Shown: positions 1 to 9,972, counted from the first letter of the stretch. The stretch: 64,000 bases of DNA from Lentimonas sp. CC4 (GCF_902728235.1 NZ_CACVBO010000001.1:2938001-3002000), one strand, 5' to 3'. Made by a program: numbers and translations. The notes: generated by a model not told the origin, from the letters alone.

Positions 1-1533
<1,533 letters not shown>

Positions 1534-1570
1534 GTTTCCTTAAGATAGTGTTATTATCTTATTAGTGTTA

Positions 1571-1604
1571 AAAGCCGCATCCGAAAGGGTGCGGCTTTTT
1601 TTTA
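1571..1604 (+). terminator. Intrinsic terminator after nrdA
   Basis: A perfect 12-bp stem (arms 1571-1582 and 1587-1598) with a GAAA tetraloop is followed by a run of T. It lies 38 bases after the nrdA stop codon and separates nrdA from the downstream peptidase gene. Confidence 0.9.
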
Positions 1605-1649
1605 TAAAAATTCGTGCGCTTCGTAAACAACCACTCTACATCTAGTGAC

Positions 1650-2756
1650 ATGCCAAAAAAGAAAACCGCGAAGAAGGCCTCAAAACCTAGCACAACCGCC
1701 TACCAGGCTCCTCAATTTCTAGTTGATCTGCTTGATGCACGCTCCCCAACTGGGCATGAATACGAAGCACAAGCAGTAGTCGATCAACATGTTGAATCGG
1801 AAGTCGATGTGTATCGTAAGGATACCATGGGCAATCGCTTTGCCACAGTAAACCCAGAGGGTGATCCTTCGATCCTCTTTGCAGGTCACATCGATGAGCT
1901 AGGCCTCATCATTACCTATATCAATGATCAGGGCTTCGTCTATTTCGATACGCTTGGTGGCCATGATAAGTCGATGATCTCTGGTCGTCGTGTGTCGATT
2001 TTGACAAGTAATGGTGTGGTCAAGGGTGTCACTGGTAAGCGTGCCATCCACTTGATGAGCCCAGAGGATCGTAAGAAAGTTCCAGAGACACACGAAATCT
2101 GGATCGATCTCGGCGTGAAGAATAAGGAAGAAGCTGAGGCCTTGGTGCGTATTGGCGATAGCGCGGTATATGACCAGAGCTTCGAGTTGATTCGTGGCAG
2201 TGTTGGTGTGGCTCGTGCATTTGATGACAAGGCTGGTGCTTATGCGGTCATGGAAGCAGTGCTTCGTTTGTCGAAAGAGAAGAAGCTGTCTGCTCGAGTG
2301 ACTGCTGCTGCGACGACTCAAGAAGAGATCGGCACACGCGGTGCGATGACTGCTGCCTTCTCTGAAAACCCAGACTTTGCGATCGCAGTGGACGTTGGTC
2401 ATGCTACCGATTCGCCGGATTGCGATCCGCGTAAATACGGAATGTTCAAACAGGGCGGTGGTCCGATCATTTGTCGTGGCCCGAATATCAACCCAGTCAT
2501 TTTTGATAAGATTGTGGCAGCAGCGGAAGCGAATGACATCCCGTATCAAATCGAGGCCGATCCGCGCCCGACTGGCACGGATGCGCGCGCGATTCAAGTT
2601 GCTCAGTCCGGAATTGCTACAGGGCTGCTATCTATCCCACTGCGCTACATGCACACACCGAGCGAAATGGTCGATCTAGAAGACATAGAGCACACCGTTC
2701 AACTGTTGGTGGCAGTTTCCAAGTCACTTAAGAAGGGTGAGCGCGGTATTTGGTAG
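1650..2756 (+). CDS. M42 family metallo-aminopeptidase / glutamyl aminopeptidase-like
   Basis: A cytosolic dinuclear-metal aminopeptidase of family M42 (FrvX/PepA-like, also annotated as endoglucanase M in older databases). The 368-residue length is typical. Metal and catalytic positions are visible in order: GHIDELG (His80, Asp82), AFDDKAGAY (bridging Asp192), TTQEEIGTRG (Glu225/Glu226), AVDVGHATDSP (Asp248) and YMHTPSEMV (His335). The frame is open upstream to 1614, but the ATG at 1650 is preferred because it begins with the usual Lys-rich N terminus and the upstream extension runs into the nrdA terminator region. There is no signal peptide, so it acts inside the cell, probably in turnover of peptides. 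The next gene follows after 17 bases and may be co-transcribed. Confidence 0.93.
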   Translation: MPKKKTAKKASKPSTTAYQAPQFLVDLLDARSPTGHEYEAQAVVDQHVESEVDVYRKDTMGNRFATVNPEGDPSILFAGHIDELGLIITYINDQGFVYFDTLGGHDKSMISGRRVSILTSNGVVKGVTGKRAIHLMSPEDRKKVPETHEIWIDLGVKNKEEAEALVRIGDSAVYDQSFELIRGSVGVARAFDDKAGAYAVMEAVLRLSKEKKLSARVTAAATTQEEIGTRGAMTAAFSENPDFAIAVDVGHATDSPDCDPRKYGMFKQGGGPIICRGPNINPVIFDKIVAAAEANDIPYQIEADPRPTGTDARAIQVAQSGIATGLLSIPLRYMHTPSEMVDLEDIEHTVQLLVAVSKSLKKGERGIW

Positions 2757-2773
2757 AGCAAGTCGCCTGATTG

Positions 2774-3595
2774 ATGTTTAGAATTGAGAAAATCCATGTT
2801 GCTCCCGAATGGGAGCAGCAACTTTCTGTTGCGGGACTCTTGGATGTCGAATCGCTCACTACACGTGAGTTCGATTGGTTTGAGCGTCCGAACAAACGGC
2901 TCGGGGGCTGGAGTGGGGTGTCCCGCTTGTATCTGAATCCCGATGCGCCGAAAGATGAGCAGGTTGCGCTTTTTTTGAAGATTCAGAATAACCACTGCTA
3001 CCGCACCATTGGCAATAGCTTTAAGAAGCGACTGACTTTTGAACGAGAGATGGATGCCTTCGAGGCGCTCAAAGATTTGGGTGTGTTGCCTGAGTTGCTG
3101 CTTTTTGCTAAATGGCGCACGGCTGATGGCGATGTCGGTTCGTTGATCATTACCAAGGAGCTCAGAGGCTTTGTTGAGTTAGAGGGTTTGCTGAAAACGA
3201 TTCGATCGACGCAGTCACAGTCTGATACCTCGATTCGTAAGGCATTGCGTGCAGTTGCGGACGCGACGCGTGCTATGCATGCAACTGGCTGGGCGCATTT
3301 TGCCTACAAGCCGAAGCATGTATTCATCAGCACAGAATCCGAACCAGAGCATCAAATACGGCTCATCGATTTCGAGCGTGCCAGGCGTCCACTGAGCGCA
3401 AAGACGTTTGTGACTGAAGATCTGTCACGCTTCTTGAGGCATAGCCGGTTTCTTAGTCGTGAGCAGAAACTACAATTCCTGCTCGATTACTTTCAGGTCG
3501 AGTCGTTTGACCCGAAGCAACAACGCTTAGTCGATCAACTGGAGACAGATAAGAGCCTGCGGGTAGGTAAAGCGCTGAAACCTGCAGTGGCTTAG
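2774..3595 (+). CDS. Kdo/WaaP-InaA-like kinase-fold protein lacking the catalytic Asp
   Basis: A 273-residue protein with the kinase fold seen in lipopolysaccharide kinases (WaaP, KdkA, InaA). The ATP-site lysine is plausible in ALFLKIQN (Lys69), the helix-C glutamate in TFEREMDAF (Glu91), and the metal-binding DFG equivalent in RLIDFERAR (Asp199). The catalytic-loop sequence HFAYKPKHVFI (from His175) aligns with HRDLKPENVLI, but the catalytic Asp is Ala177 and the Asn is His. It may therefore be a pseudokinase or use altered chemistry. The start is the ATG at 2774, directly after an in-frame TTG. It sits 17 bases after the M42 peptidase gene. If active it would phosphorylate an envelope sugar such as LPS heptose or Kdo; this is inference. 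Confidence 0.7.
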   Translation: MFRIEKIHVAPEWEQQLSVAGLLDVESLTTREFDWFERPNKRLGGWSGVSRLYLNPDAPKDEQVALFLKIQNNHCYRTIGNSFKKRLTFEREMDAFEALKDLGVLPELLLFAKWRTADGDVGSLIITKELRGFVELEGLLKTIRSTQSQSDTSIRKALRAVADATRAMHATGWAHFAYKPKHVFISTESEPEHQIRLIDFERARRPLSAKTFVTEDLSRFLRHSRFLSREQKLQFLLDYFQVESFDPKQQRLVDQLETDKSLRVGKALKPAVA

Positions 3596-3710
3596 GTTAT
3601 AGAGCTAAAGTGTCGCGAGTTTAAATGAGTTCACTTTCTCATTTTAATTTATATGTTAATGATTGATAGATGAACTAGACGCGGGTGGCTTTATGCGCAT
3701 AGTAGTGGGT

Positions 3711-4400
3711 ATGAAGCAACCACTACTATCCTCTAAGCTTTATGCTACTCGCCACCAAGGTGGCTTTACCCTGATCGAACTTTTGACCGTTATCGCCATT
3801 GTTGGTGTGTTGGCCGCTATTTTAATCCCAGCGCTAGGGAAGGTGCGAGAACGCTCTATGATGACGAAGAAGACGTCGAACTACCGTCAATACTTCATCG
3901 CCAATACACTGTATGCCAATGACAATAAGGGCTACACCTGTCCTGCGAAGGATGCTCGCAATGGTGGTGAGCTCTGGCAGATCCTATTGTCGCCTTATCT
4001 AGTCGGTGCCGAGAAGAATCAGGTCCGAACTGATCTTGAAATCTTTAGAGATCCGTTTTTCGAAGAGTATAATTCGGAACAGTCTTGGCTCGGTGGAGTG
4101 GGGATGAACGTCAAAATTCGCCTGCCAGAGTCGACTGCTGAAAACGTCTATTGGAACGAGGCGGCAATTGAAGATGGCCGTGGTGAAGACTTTAAGCTCG
4201 GTATGATCAAGGAGCCGGCTACCCGTATTTTTATGGGTGATTCGACCAACTGGTTTGTGAACACGAAAAAAGTAGCAACGAACCGGCACGAGGATAATAC
4301 GAAGGGCATGTTTGTTCGTTTCGATGGCAGCGTGGAACTCCTCGATGCGGATCAAGCCACACTCGCACTCGAAGATCCTGCAGCACTCAGAAGTCAGTAG
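3711..4400 (+). CDS. Type II secretion/type IV pilin-like prepilin with N-terminal methylation motif
   Basis: A prepilin-like protein of about 229 residues. After a short basic leader comes GFTLIELLTVIAIVGVLAA, the classic type III signal: cleavage is expected between Gly18 and Phe19, the +5 glutamate is present, and a single hydrophobic helix follows. The remaining 180 residues form a globular C-terminal domain with a DGSVELL segment near the end, as in the many verrucomicrobial and planctomycete PulG-like proteins. The ATG at 3711 is preferred; an in-frame ATG at 3693 would add six residues. No pilus assembly genes are nearby, so whether it joins a pseudopilus or acts as a stand-alone surface protein is unknown. 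Confidence 0.85.
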   Translation: MKQPLLSSKLYATRHQGGFTLIELLTVIAIVGVLAAILIPALGKVRERSMMTKKTSNYRQYFIANTLYANDNKGYTCPAKDARNGGELWQILLSPYLVGAEKNQVRTDLEIFRDPFFEEYNSEQSWLGGVGMNVKIRLPESTAENVYWNEAAIEDGRGEDFKLGMIKEPATRIFMGDSTNWFVNTKKVATNRHEDNTKGMFVRFDGSVELLDADQATLALEDPAALRSQ

Positions 4401-4423
4401 CCAGTAGTTGGTAACTACTTCTT
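4389..4423. repeat. Heptanucleotide-periodic tract H1
   Basis: Units of exactly 7 bp can be read as AGAAGTC, AGTAGCC, AGTAGTT, GGTAACT, ACTTCTT. The tract starts inside the last codons of the prepilin gene and covers its stop codon. It is a weaker member of the set found at seven other places in the window. Confidence 0.45.
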
Positions 4424-4430
4424 AAGAGAT

Positions 4431-4455
4431 TTGTAGGCGCAGTATGCGCCTACAA
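4431..4455. repeat. Perfect 11-bp palindrome after the prepilin gene
   Basis: Arms 4431-4441 and 4445-4455 are perfect inverted repeats (TTGTAGGCGCA) around a 3-base loop. There is no T-run on either strand, so it is more likely a REP-like dispersed palindrome than an intrinsic terminator. It begins with the same TGTAGG seen in the palindrome at 11757-11777. Confidence 0.7.
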
Positions 4456-4565
4456 TTATGTCTGTTATTTGATTCCCTGAGTCTGGACTAGAGGTTACCG
4501 AGCTCTGCCATTGCGTATCGAGAAGGTGCTGCCTTGAACTTTAAAAAATGTGAGGAGGCTTTACC

Positions 4566-5033
4566 TTACTGTAGCGAGATCTCGCCAGTCTCCACGACGG
4601 TCGTAGATGGCATCCATTTTGAGGTTGTGCCGAGCTTTGCTTTCAATTCGTAGTTCAGCATATCTTGTGGAGCATTGATGAGTTTCTGGAGGAGGCGGGC
4701 GCTACTAAATAAGCTGGCAGCTGAACTGACTGAGACAATTTCTTCACTGTAGCCTTCAATCGATGGCAGATCCTTTGCAGTGCCCGTTACGACTTCGATT
4801 CCTTCCAGGCTAAGCTCATAGTAGAGTCCGCTGAGATTGATGGGTTCGGCATTGGGGTTCACGATACGCAGCTGAATGGTGAATTGCAGTGCGCTACTAC
4901 CAGTTTCGCTCTTACTGATACCGACGACATCGACCTTTGGGTCGATGTGGTTCTTGTCGAGCGTCGCGCAACCGCTCAATCCGAGAGCTGCTATGAGAGT
5001 GAGGGACAGGAGGGCACGGAGCGAAGGTTTCAT
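4566..5033 (-). CDS. LEA14/WHy-like lipoprotein
   Basis: A 155-residue lipoprotein. The N terminus has a Lys/Arg start, a hydrophobic stretch and the lipobox LSGC, giving lipidation at Cys22. The mature part (FTIQLRIVNPNAEPINLSG, then YYELSLEGIEVVTG) matches the LEA type 2 / Water stress and Hypersensitive (WHy) beta-sandwich pattern, in which an NPN motif is followed by a small beta domain. Such proteins sit in the periplasm or outer membrane, and their precise bacterial role is poorly defined. It is monocistronic in this view; the sigma/kinase operon downstream is on the same strand, with 118 bases between this start and the kinase stop. Confidence 0.75.
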   Translation of the reverse strand: MKPSLRALLSLTLIAALGLSGCATLDKNHIDPKVDVVGISKSETGSSALQFTIQLRIVNPNAEPINLSGLYYELSLEGIEVVTGTAKDLPSIEGYSEEIVSVSSAASLFSSARLLQKLINAPQDMLNYELKAKLGTTSKWMPSTTVVETGEISLQ

Positions 5034-5151
5034 TGGGGAACGCTAGGAGCTCCACTCATATTCCGCAAGACGGATTCGTGCCGCACCTGACTCATTCTTG
5101 TGTGTGTAGCGGGAGCGGAAACCAATTACGATCTGTGCAGATAGTCTGTGC

Positions 5152-7185
5152 TTAACGTATTTCCACCTGTATGGACTCTGGCAGGGCGTCGATTTGCTCT
5201 TCAGTGAATTGGTTAGGGGAGATGGTAAGTCGTTGTAGGGTAGGGAATTGATCGATGGCGTATAGGTTGGATATCAGGCAGTTACGGATATCTAGTTCTT
5301 TAAGTTCCAATCCGAAGAGGTGAGTGAGCGAGTAAATGTTGGAGTCACTTATATCGAGTGTTTCAATAGGGAGAAAGCAGAGCAGCGATGGTTTTTCGTC
5401 TTCTCGAGCAAGCGCAAGGATGTGTAGTCCTTCACCGTGAAGAGCTAGGTGTTTGCGCTCTGTGTTGTAGTGGAAGTGCTCTGTGTTCCATTCGGGATTG
5501 AAAAACTTTAGCACCTCCTTGATGACCTGATCGTAGCCTTGTAGGTCTTGTCGTGTCGCAACATCGTAGGTGAGCATCTTTTTGATTAAGGCTTTGCGCT
5601 TTGATGCTTCTTTGTTGGCTGCCATCATTTGTATGACGTCGCTGAATGCTTTGATTGGGGGCCGCTGTGCGCTGCTGTCAATCGATGGCAGTATTTCCAT
5701 TATTTGGAGTAGATCGTTGATGACTTTGATCTCTCCGCTGTAGTTTTCCCTGTATTCATTCGCGGCCTTAAAGTTGAGGGTCAGGAAATTGAAATACAGT
5801 TTCTGACGGGCGAGGAGTTCATTATTGGGATCCACGCTGAGGCCGGTTTCAATTTCGGCAAAGGCTTGTTCGACTGCTTCGATGGGGCGGCCGTAGAAGT
5901 ATTCGTTACTTAGTTGCCGACTCAGTTCATATTTTTCCAGCGAGAAGGTTTTACTCAGTTCGTGTCGGGCAGTGTGCTCTTGGTCGTAAAGAGCCAGTGC
6001 CTGTTGAGCATTTAGTCGGGCCTCGTGCTCGCTGGCTTTGCTTTGCTCGATACGACTAATGAACAGTGTCGTGAAGAGCATCAGCAGTAGACTAGCGCCC
6101 AAGACGATATTGCTCACGGTTCGGTTACGGCGATAGAACAGCGCGAGTTCCTGAGAGAAGCTGCTTTGCTCTGCGGAGGGGGAGTAGCCATCCTGATACT
6201 GCCGTATGTCGTCCACCAAGTCTTCAGCATTTTTGTATCTGTCTTCAGGCCGGGGCGCCGTCGCTTTGGCTATGATCGCTCTTAGTGGCGGTGGCAGTTC
6301 CGTTTGGGGAAGCGAGAGGGTTTGTGACAATGTGCCGTCGGTGGTGCGGGTGATGATCTCTTGGTTGGTTCCGGTGATCGGGCTCTTTTGGGTGAGTAGG
6401 AAATAGAGAATGCAACCAAGCGCATAGATGTCGGTGCGTGGAGTCTTGTCGCCATCGGCTGCGAGCTGTTCGGGGGCCATGAAGCCAGGCGTTCCTTTAA
6501 TTTGTCCGTGTAGCGTGCCAGTGGCTTTTAAATCTTCATCCAGGTCCCATGCCTCAATTTCGGGGCTGTGTAAGTCGTGCTCGCCAACGATCTTAGCGAG
6601 TCCCCAGTCGCACACCACGATGCCTCCATAGCCACTGATCTGGATGTTGGACGGTTTCAGGTCCAGATGCAGAATGCCTTTGGCGTGCGCATAGGCGACG
6701 GCGTCGCAGATACGAATATAGAGATCGAGTGACACATTTTCAGTGGATGAGGGCGTGTCCTGTTCGAGCGTCTCAATATAGTGCTGCAACGACTGACCTG
6801 ACTTCAGATCCATCGTGAAGAACGGCCGTTTCTCAGCTGTGATACCTAGGTCATGGATCTTGATTATATTCGGATGATCCAATTGTGCGGCGATCCAGGC
6901 TTCATGAATGAAGGGGTCAAAGCGGTCGCTCGGAGTCTCTGGTGCCAGCAGGGCCATGGCCACGTGGCGACGGGTATACTTGTCGTAGGCCTTGAAGATT
7001 TGCTTCATGCCACCGGAGGCAATCTCTTCGATGATCTCATAACGATCTACTTCCTGCACAATCGATGCAAAGGAGGGGTTGATTTCATCTTCTGTAAGCG
7101 AATCAATTTGCTCCGTGAGATCATACATCATTCGCAGTGCCTTATCTGCGGCATCGTTTGTGGGGTTGGTGTGCTCTGCGCTCAT
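5152..7185 (-). CDS. Transmembrane Ser/Thr protein kinase with WNK-like lysine placement
   Basis: A 677-residue receptor-type protein kinase. The cytoplasmic kinase domain covers about residues 48-330, a single membrane helix about 359-377, and the external part has a helical region (380-560) and a short leucine-rich-like C terminus (about 600-677). Kinase motifs: ASGGMKQIFKAYD (glycine loop, Lys61), HVAMALL where the VAIK lysine is Ala78, helix-C Glu95, HLDLKPSN (catalytic Asp175, Asn180), CDWGLAK (metal Asp193) and GTPGFMAPEQ. The VAIK lysine is missing, and a lysine stands where the third loop glycine normally is, as in eukaryotic WNK kinases. It is encoded 2 bases after an ECF sigma factor and is almost certainly co-transcribed. 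It may phosphorylate that sigma factor or act in the same response. Residue assignments are read directly; function is inferred. Confidence 0.9.
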   Translation of the reverse strand: MSAEHTNPTNDAADKALRMMYDLTEQIDSLTEDEINPSFASIVQEVDRYEIIEEIASGGMKQIFKAYDKYTRRHVAMALLAPETPSDRFDPFIHEAWIAAQLDHPNIIKIHDLGITAEKRPFFTMDLKSGQSLQHYIETLEQDTPSSTENVSLDLYIRICDAVAYAHAKGILHLDLKPSNIQISGYGGIVVCDWGLAKIVGEHDLHSPEIEAWDLDEDLKATGTLHGQIKGTPGFMAPEQLAADGDKTPRTDIYALGCILYFLLTQKSPITGTNQEIITRTTDGTLSQTLSLPQTELPPPLRAIIAKATAPRPEDRYKNAEDLVDDIRQYQDGYSPSAEQSSFSQELALFYRRNRTVSNIVLGASLLLMLFTTLFISRIEQSKASEHEARLNAQQALALYDQEHTARHELSKTFSLEKYELSRQLSNEYFYGRPIEAVEQAFAEIETGLSVDPNNELLARQKLYFNFLTLNFKAANEYRENYSGEIKVINDLLQIMEILPSIDSSAQRPPIKAFSDVIQMMAANKEASKRKALIKKMLTYDVATRQDLQGYDQVIKEVLKFFNPEWNTEHFHYNTERKHLALHGEGLHILALAREDEKPSLLCFLPIETLDISDSNIYSLTHLFGLELKELDIRNCLISNLYAIDQFPTLQRLTISPNQFTEEQIDALPESIQVEIR

Positions 7186-7187
7186 GC

Positions 7188-7784
7188 TTAAAACTCGATT
7201 TGTTGACGTAGGTGCTGGAGTTCTCGCAGCAAGCGTGCCTTGACCCGCTTGCGCGAGGAATAGACCGTTTCAATTGAAAGCCCTAGGCGTTCGGCGGTAT
7301 CGCCGGCACTGATGCCTTGCATTCCATCGAGAAAGCACTGCCGGGCATTCTCACCAAAAACGGTCTCAAGCTGTTTGAGCGCGAGGTTGGCTAAGTAGCT
7401 CTTCCACTCTTCATCAACGATTTGTTGAAATTCTGGTTCGGTATACTGGTTCAGCTCGGCACTGTGTTCGTCACGCAGGGCGTCGCGTTTACGCTGCTCC
7501 CGCTTCCGTTTGTCCACTGTGTTGTAGGCGGTGTGCCGAATCACCGTTCCCAGCCAGGTGCGGAATTTTCCTTTTTCCTTTTTATAGAGTTCGAGTTTCT
7601 TCCAGAGCGTGATAAGCACTTCCTGTGCAATGTCTTCCAACTCTGATGGGGGAATGCCAATCTGCTGGAGCAAGTGACGGATAAAGGGCAGGTAATGCGT
7701 GACGAGCTCTGCCCATACGGCCTCATCGCCTGTATTGCGCGCTGCTTCGATCAGTGTATGTCGGGTTTTCCAATTATGAGCCAT
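7188..7784 (-). CDS. ECF-type RNA polymerase sigma factor
   Basis: A 198-residue group 4 sigma factor that would direct RNA polymerase to a dedicated promoter set. Region 2 is seen around ELEDIAQEVLITLWKKLELY and KFRTWLGTVIRHTAYN. Region 4 is the helix-turn-helix AGDTAERLGLSIETVYSSRK near the C terminus. The ATG at 7784 is chosen (MAHNWKTRHTLIEAARN); the frame is open further upstream but that part has no sigma-like sequence and reaches into the divergent gene. The stop is 2 bases before the kinase start. ECF-kinase pairs are a recurring arrangement in planctomycetes and verrucomicrobia, where the kinase often replaces an anti-sigma factor. No anti-sigma gene is seen here. Confidence 0.9.
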   Translation of the reverse strand: MAHNWKTRHTLIEAARNTGDEAVWAELVTHYLPFIRHLLQQIGIPPSELEDIAQEVLITLWKKLELYKKEKGKFRTWLGTVIRHTAYNTVDKRKREQRKRDALRDEHSAELNQYTEPEFQQIVDEEWKSYLANLALKQLETVFGENARQCFLDGMQGISAGDTAERLGLSIETVYSSRKRVKARLLRELQHLRQQIEF

Positions 7785-7974
7785 AGTGTGTCTTGGAAAG
7801 AAAAAGATATAAAAAATGCACACGGGTGCACCAATTGGAGCGGTTGTGTTGGTATATAAGGTTATAGGATCAATCGCAACGAGTTCGAAGATGGCGAACC
7901 CTTTCCGGGGGGAGGTGTAAGATGGCTTTCTTGCGGATCTACGAAACAAGTAACATTGATAGAGAATAGACACC
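7785..7974. promoter_or_regulatory. Divergent promoter region between the ECF sigma and GH97 genes
   Basis: The 190 bases between two divergent starts must hold both promoters. AT-rich stretches occur at 7797-7817 and 7850-7872. I cannot pick out convincing -35/-10 pairs. Autoregulation by the ECF factor and co-regulation of GH97 are possible but unproven. Confidence 0.4.
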
Positions 7975-9972
7975 ATGAAACACCTCAACACATTATTAAT
8001 ACTCGCTGCGACTTTCGTGTTCGCCAATGCGAACGCGGCGGAAGTGCTGCGCTCACCCAACGAAACGATTGAAGTCTCTTTTGAGGCGAATGCTGACCAG
8101 ATTACTTATACAGTCAGCTTTAATGGCGAGACCATCATTAGTCCATCGGAACTCGGATTGAAGTCGGATGCCAATGCACCGCTAGAGGTAACCAACATCA
8201 AGCGCAGTTCATTCGACGAAACATGGGAAACCGTTTGGGGGAATTATAGTGAAATCCGAAACCATTATAATGAAATCCAACTGGAGCTAGGCAAGGTCGC
8301 GAAGCAAACTGTGATTTTTCGGGTGTATGATGACGGCATCGCTTTTCGTTACGAGATTCCAGCAGCAAGCACGTTTAATGAAGCCTACCAGTATGAGGCG
8401 ACGCAGATAAACTTTGTCTCGGAACAACCAAAAGCCTGGTTTCCCTTATCGCAGGTGCTCGTTTCGGATGAGACAGACCTAGATACGTGGCAGCCCGCAA
8501 AGAAAGGGCAGAAGCCGAGCAAGAACGCACGCTATGACTATAAGCCATCGGTCATCCGCACACCACTGACTCTAAAACTGGTGGATGACGCTTACATCGT
8601 GGTGCATGAGGCAGAGGTGATTCAGTCGGATGTTGCAGATCTCCAGCTCAACGATCGCACGCTGACTTATAATAGTAAGATCAAAGGCGCTGGCGGGCAA
8701 GTTACCTCATGGAGGACGGTTAACATCGCAGAACGTCCGGCGGACTTAATTGAGTCTTCAATGATTCTGAACCTGAATGAGTCTAATAAACTCAAAGATA
8801 CATCGTGGATCAAACCCGGCGTAACCATGTGGGATTGGCGAGCACATGGCGCGCACGCAGATGATGGATTTGAATACGGAATAAATACAGAGAGCTATAT
8901 TCGCTTCATCGACTTCGCAGCTGAGGCAGGGATTGAGTATCTGATGATTGATGCCGAGTGGTATGGCCCAGAGCGAGATTCTAAGTCTGACCCTAAGACC
9001 CCCATTGCTGCAGTCGATATCAAGAAGATCTGCGCGTATGCAAAAGAAAAAGGTGTAGGGATGTGGCTCTATATCAATACCAAGGCTCTGCATGCATTTG
9101 ATGTCGATGCGACCCTCAAGCAATATCAGGAATGGGGTGTTGTTGGAATTAAGCAGGGCTTTAGTGCTTCGGAGCATCGCAGTGCGGTTGAGCACGATAT
9201 GGGAATTATTAAGAAATGTGCGGAGTATGGCATTATGATCGTCCGGCATGAATCTGCTAAGCCGACTGGTGTGAATCGCACGTATCCCAATATGCTCTCG
9301 TATGAATATGTGAATAGCATGCTGGATTCTGGTCAACGCCCTGCCGCCACGCCGAGTCGAGTGATCAACAACTTGTTCGTGTTCGGGCTTGCTGGTCCGG
9401 TCGATCGCAGTTGCGGCATGTTTGACCTAGACTCGTTTATTACTCGTGAGAAATGCCATCGGCAGTTGCCTTCGACTGTAGTGTCTCAGGTGGCACAGTG
9501 TATGTTGTTTCCTAGTGGGCTTGTGACTCTACCCGATATTCCTGATGCCTACCGTCGTAAGGCGGATCTCTTCGAATTCATTGCAGAACTACCGATGGAC
9601 TGGGATCAAACGATAGCGCTTGAGGCTGAGATTGGGAAATACATCACACTGGCTCGCCAAGCTGGTGATGCCTGGTTCGTCGCGGCATTGGCAGATGAAG
9701 CAGGCCGCACAACCAGTGTATCTTTGGACTTTCTCGAAGAAGGCGTAACTTATGACGTTACGCTTTATGAAGACGCTCCAAATGCGCACTACGAATTCAT
9801 CGGTCCGATGAATAAGCGGGAAGCTAAGATGCAAAAGATAAAGTTGAAGCCGACAGAAACACGTCGTGAATTGTATCAAGTCAAAAAAATCACCGCAAAG
9901 AAAGGCGATGCGATTCCTGTAGTCATCGCTCCAGGCGGCGGGCATTGCATGTGGATACGGCCAGTAAAATAG
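7975..9972 (+). CDS. GH97 family glycoside hydrolase (alpha-glucosidase-like), secreted
   Basis: A 665-residue exo-acting glycosidase with a signal peptide (about residues 1-22, ending ANANA). The N-terminal beta-sandwich is followed by a TIM barrel starting near GVTMWDWRAHG and a C-terminal beta domain, the usual GH97 order and size. Near residue 393 the sequence reads GIKQGFSASEH, so the position that holds the nucleophilic Asp in retaining GH97 alpha-galactosidases is Gly395. Glu426 in RHESAKPTG and Glu444 in SYEYV match the two base glutamates of inverting SusB-type alpha-glucosidases. I therefore favour an inverting calcium-dependent alpha-glucosidase. The AGPVDRSCG segment differs from the common AGPMDYTPG, so substrate may differ. 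It probably acts in the periplasm. Confidence 0.87.
   Translation: MKHLNTLLILAATFVFANANAAEVLRSPNETIEVSFEANADQITYTVSFNGETIISPSELGLKSDANAPLEVTNIKRSSFDETWETVWGNYSEIRNHYNEIQLELGKVAKQTVIFRVYDDGIAFRYEIPAASTFNEAYQYEATQINFVSEQPKAWFPLSQVLVSDETDLDTWQPAKKGQKPSKNARYDYKPSVIRTPLTLKLVDDAYIVVHEAEVIQSDVADLQLNDRTLTYNSKIKGAGGQVTSWRTVNIAERPADLIESSMILNLNESNKLKDTSWIKPGVTMWDWRAHGAHADDGFEYGINTESYIRFIDFAAEAGIEYLMIDAEWYGPERDSKSDPKTPIAAVDIKKICAYAKEKGVGMWLYINTKALHAFDVDATLKQYQEWGVVGIKQGFSASEHRSAVEHDMGIIKKCAEYGIMIVRHESAKPTGVNRTYPNMLSYEYVNSMLDSGQRPAATPSRVINNLFVFGLAGPVDRSCGMFDLDSFITREKCHRQLPSTVVSQVAQCMLFPSGLVTLPDIPDAYRRKADLFEFIAELPMDWDQTIALEAEIGKYITLARQAGDAWFVAALADEAGRTTSVSLDFLEEGVTYDVTLYEDAPNAHYEFIGPMNKREAKMQKIKLKPTETRRELYQVKKITAKKGDAIPVVIAPGGGHCMWIRPVK

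Noticed and set aside
7785-8060. Upstream extension of the ECF sigma frame to 8060
   Set aside because: The added 92 residues have no sigma features and overlap the divergent GH97 start; ATG at 7784 is the better start.
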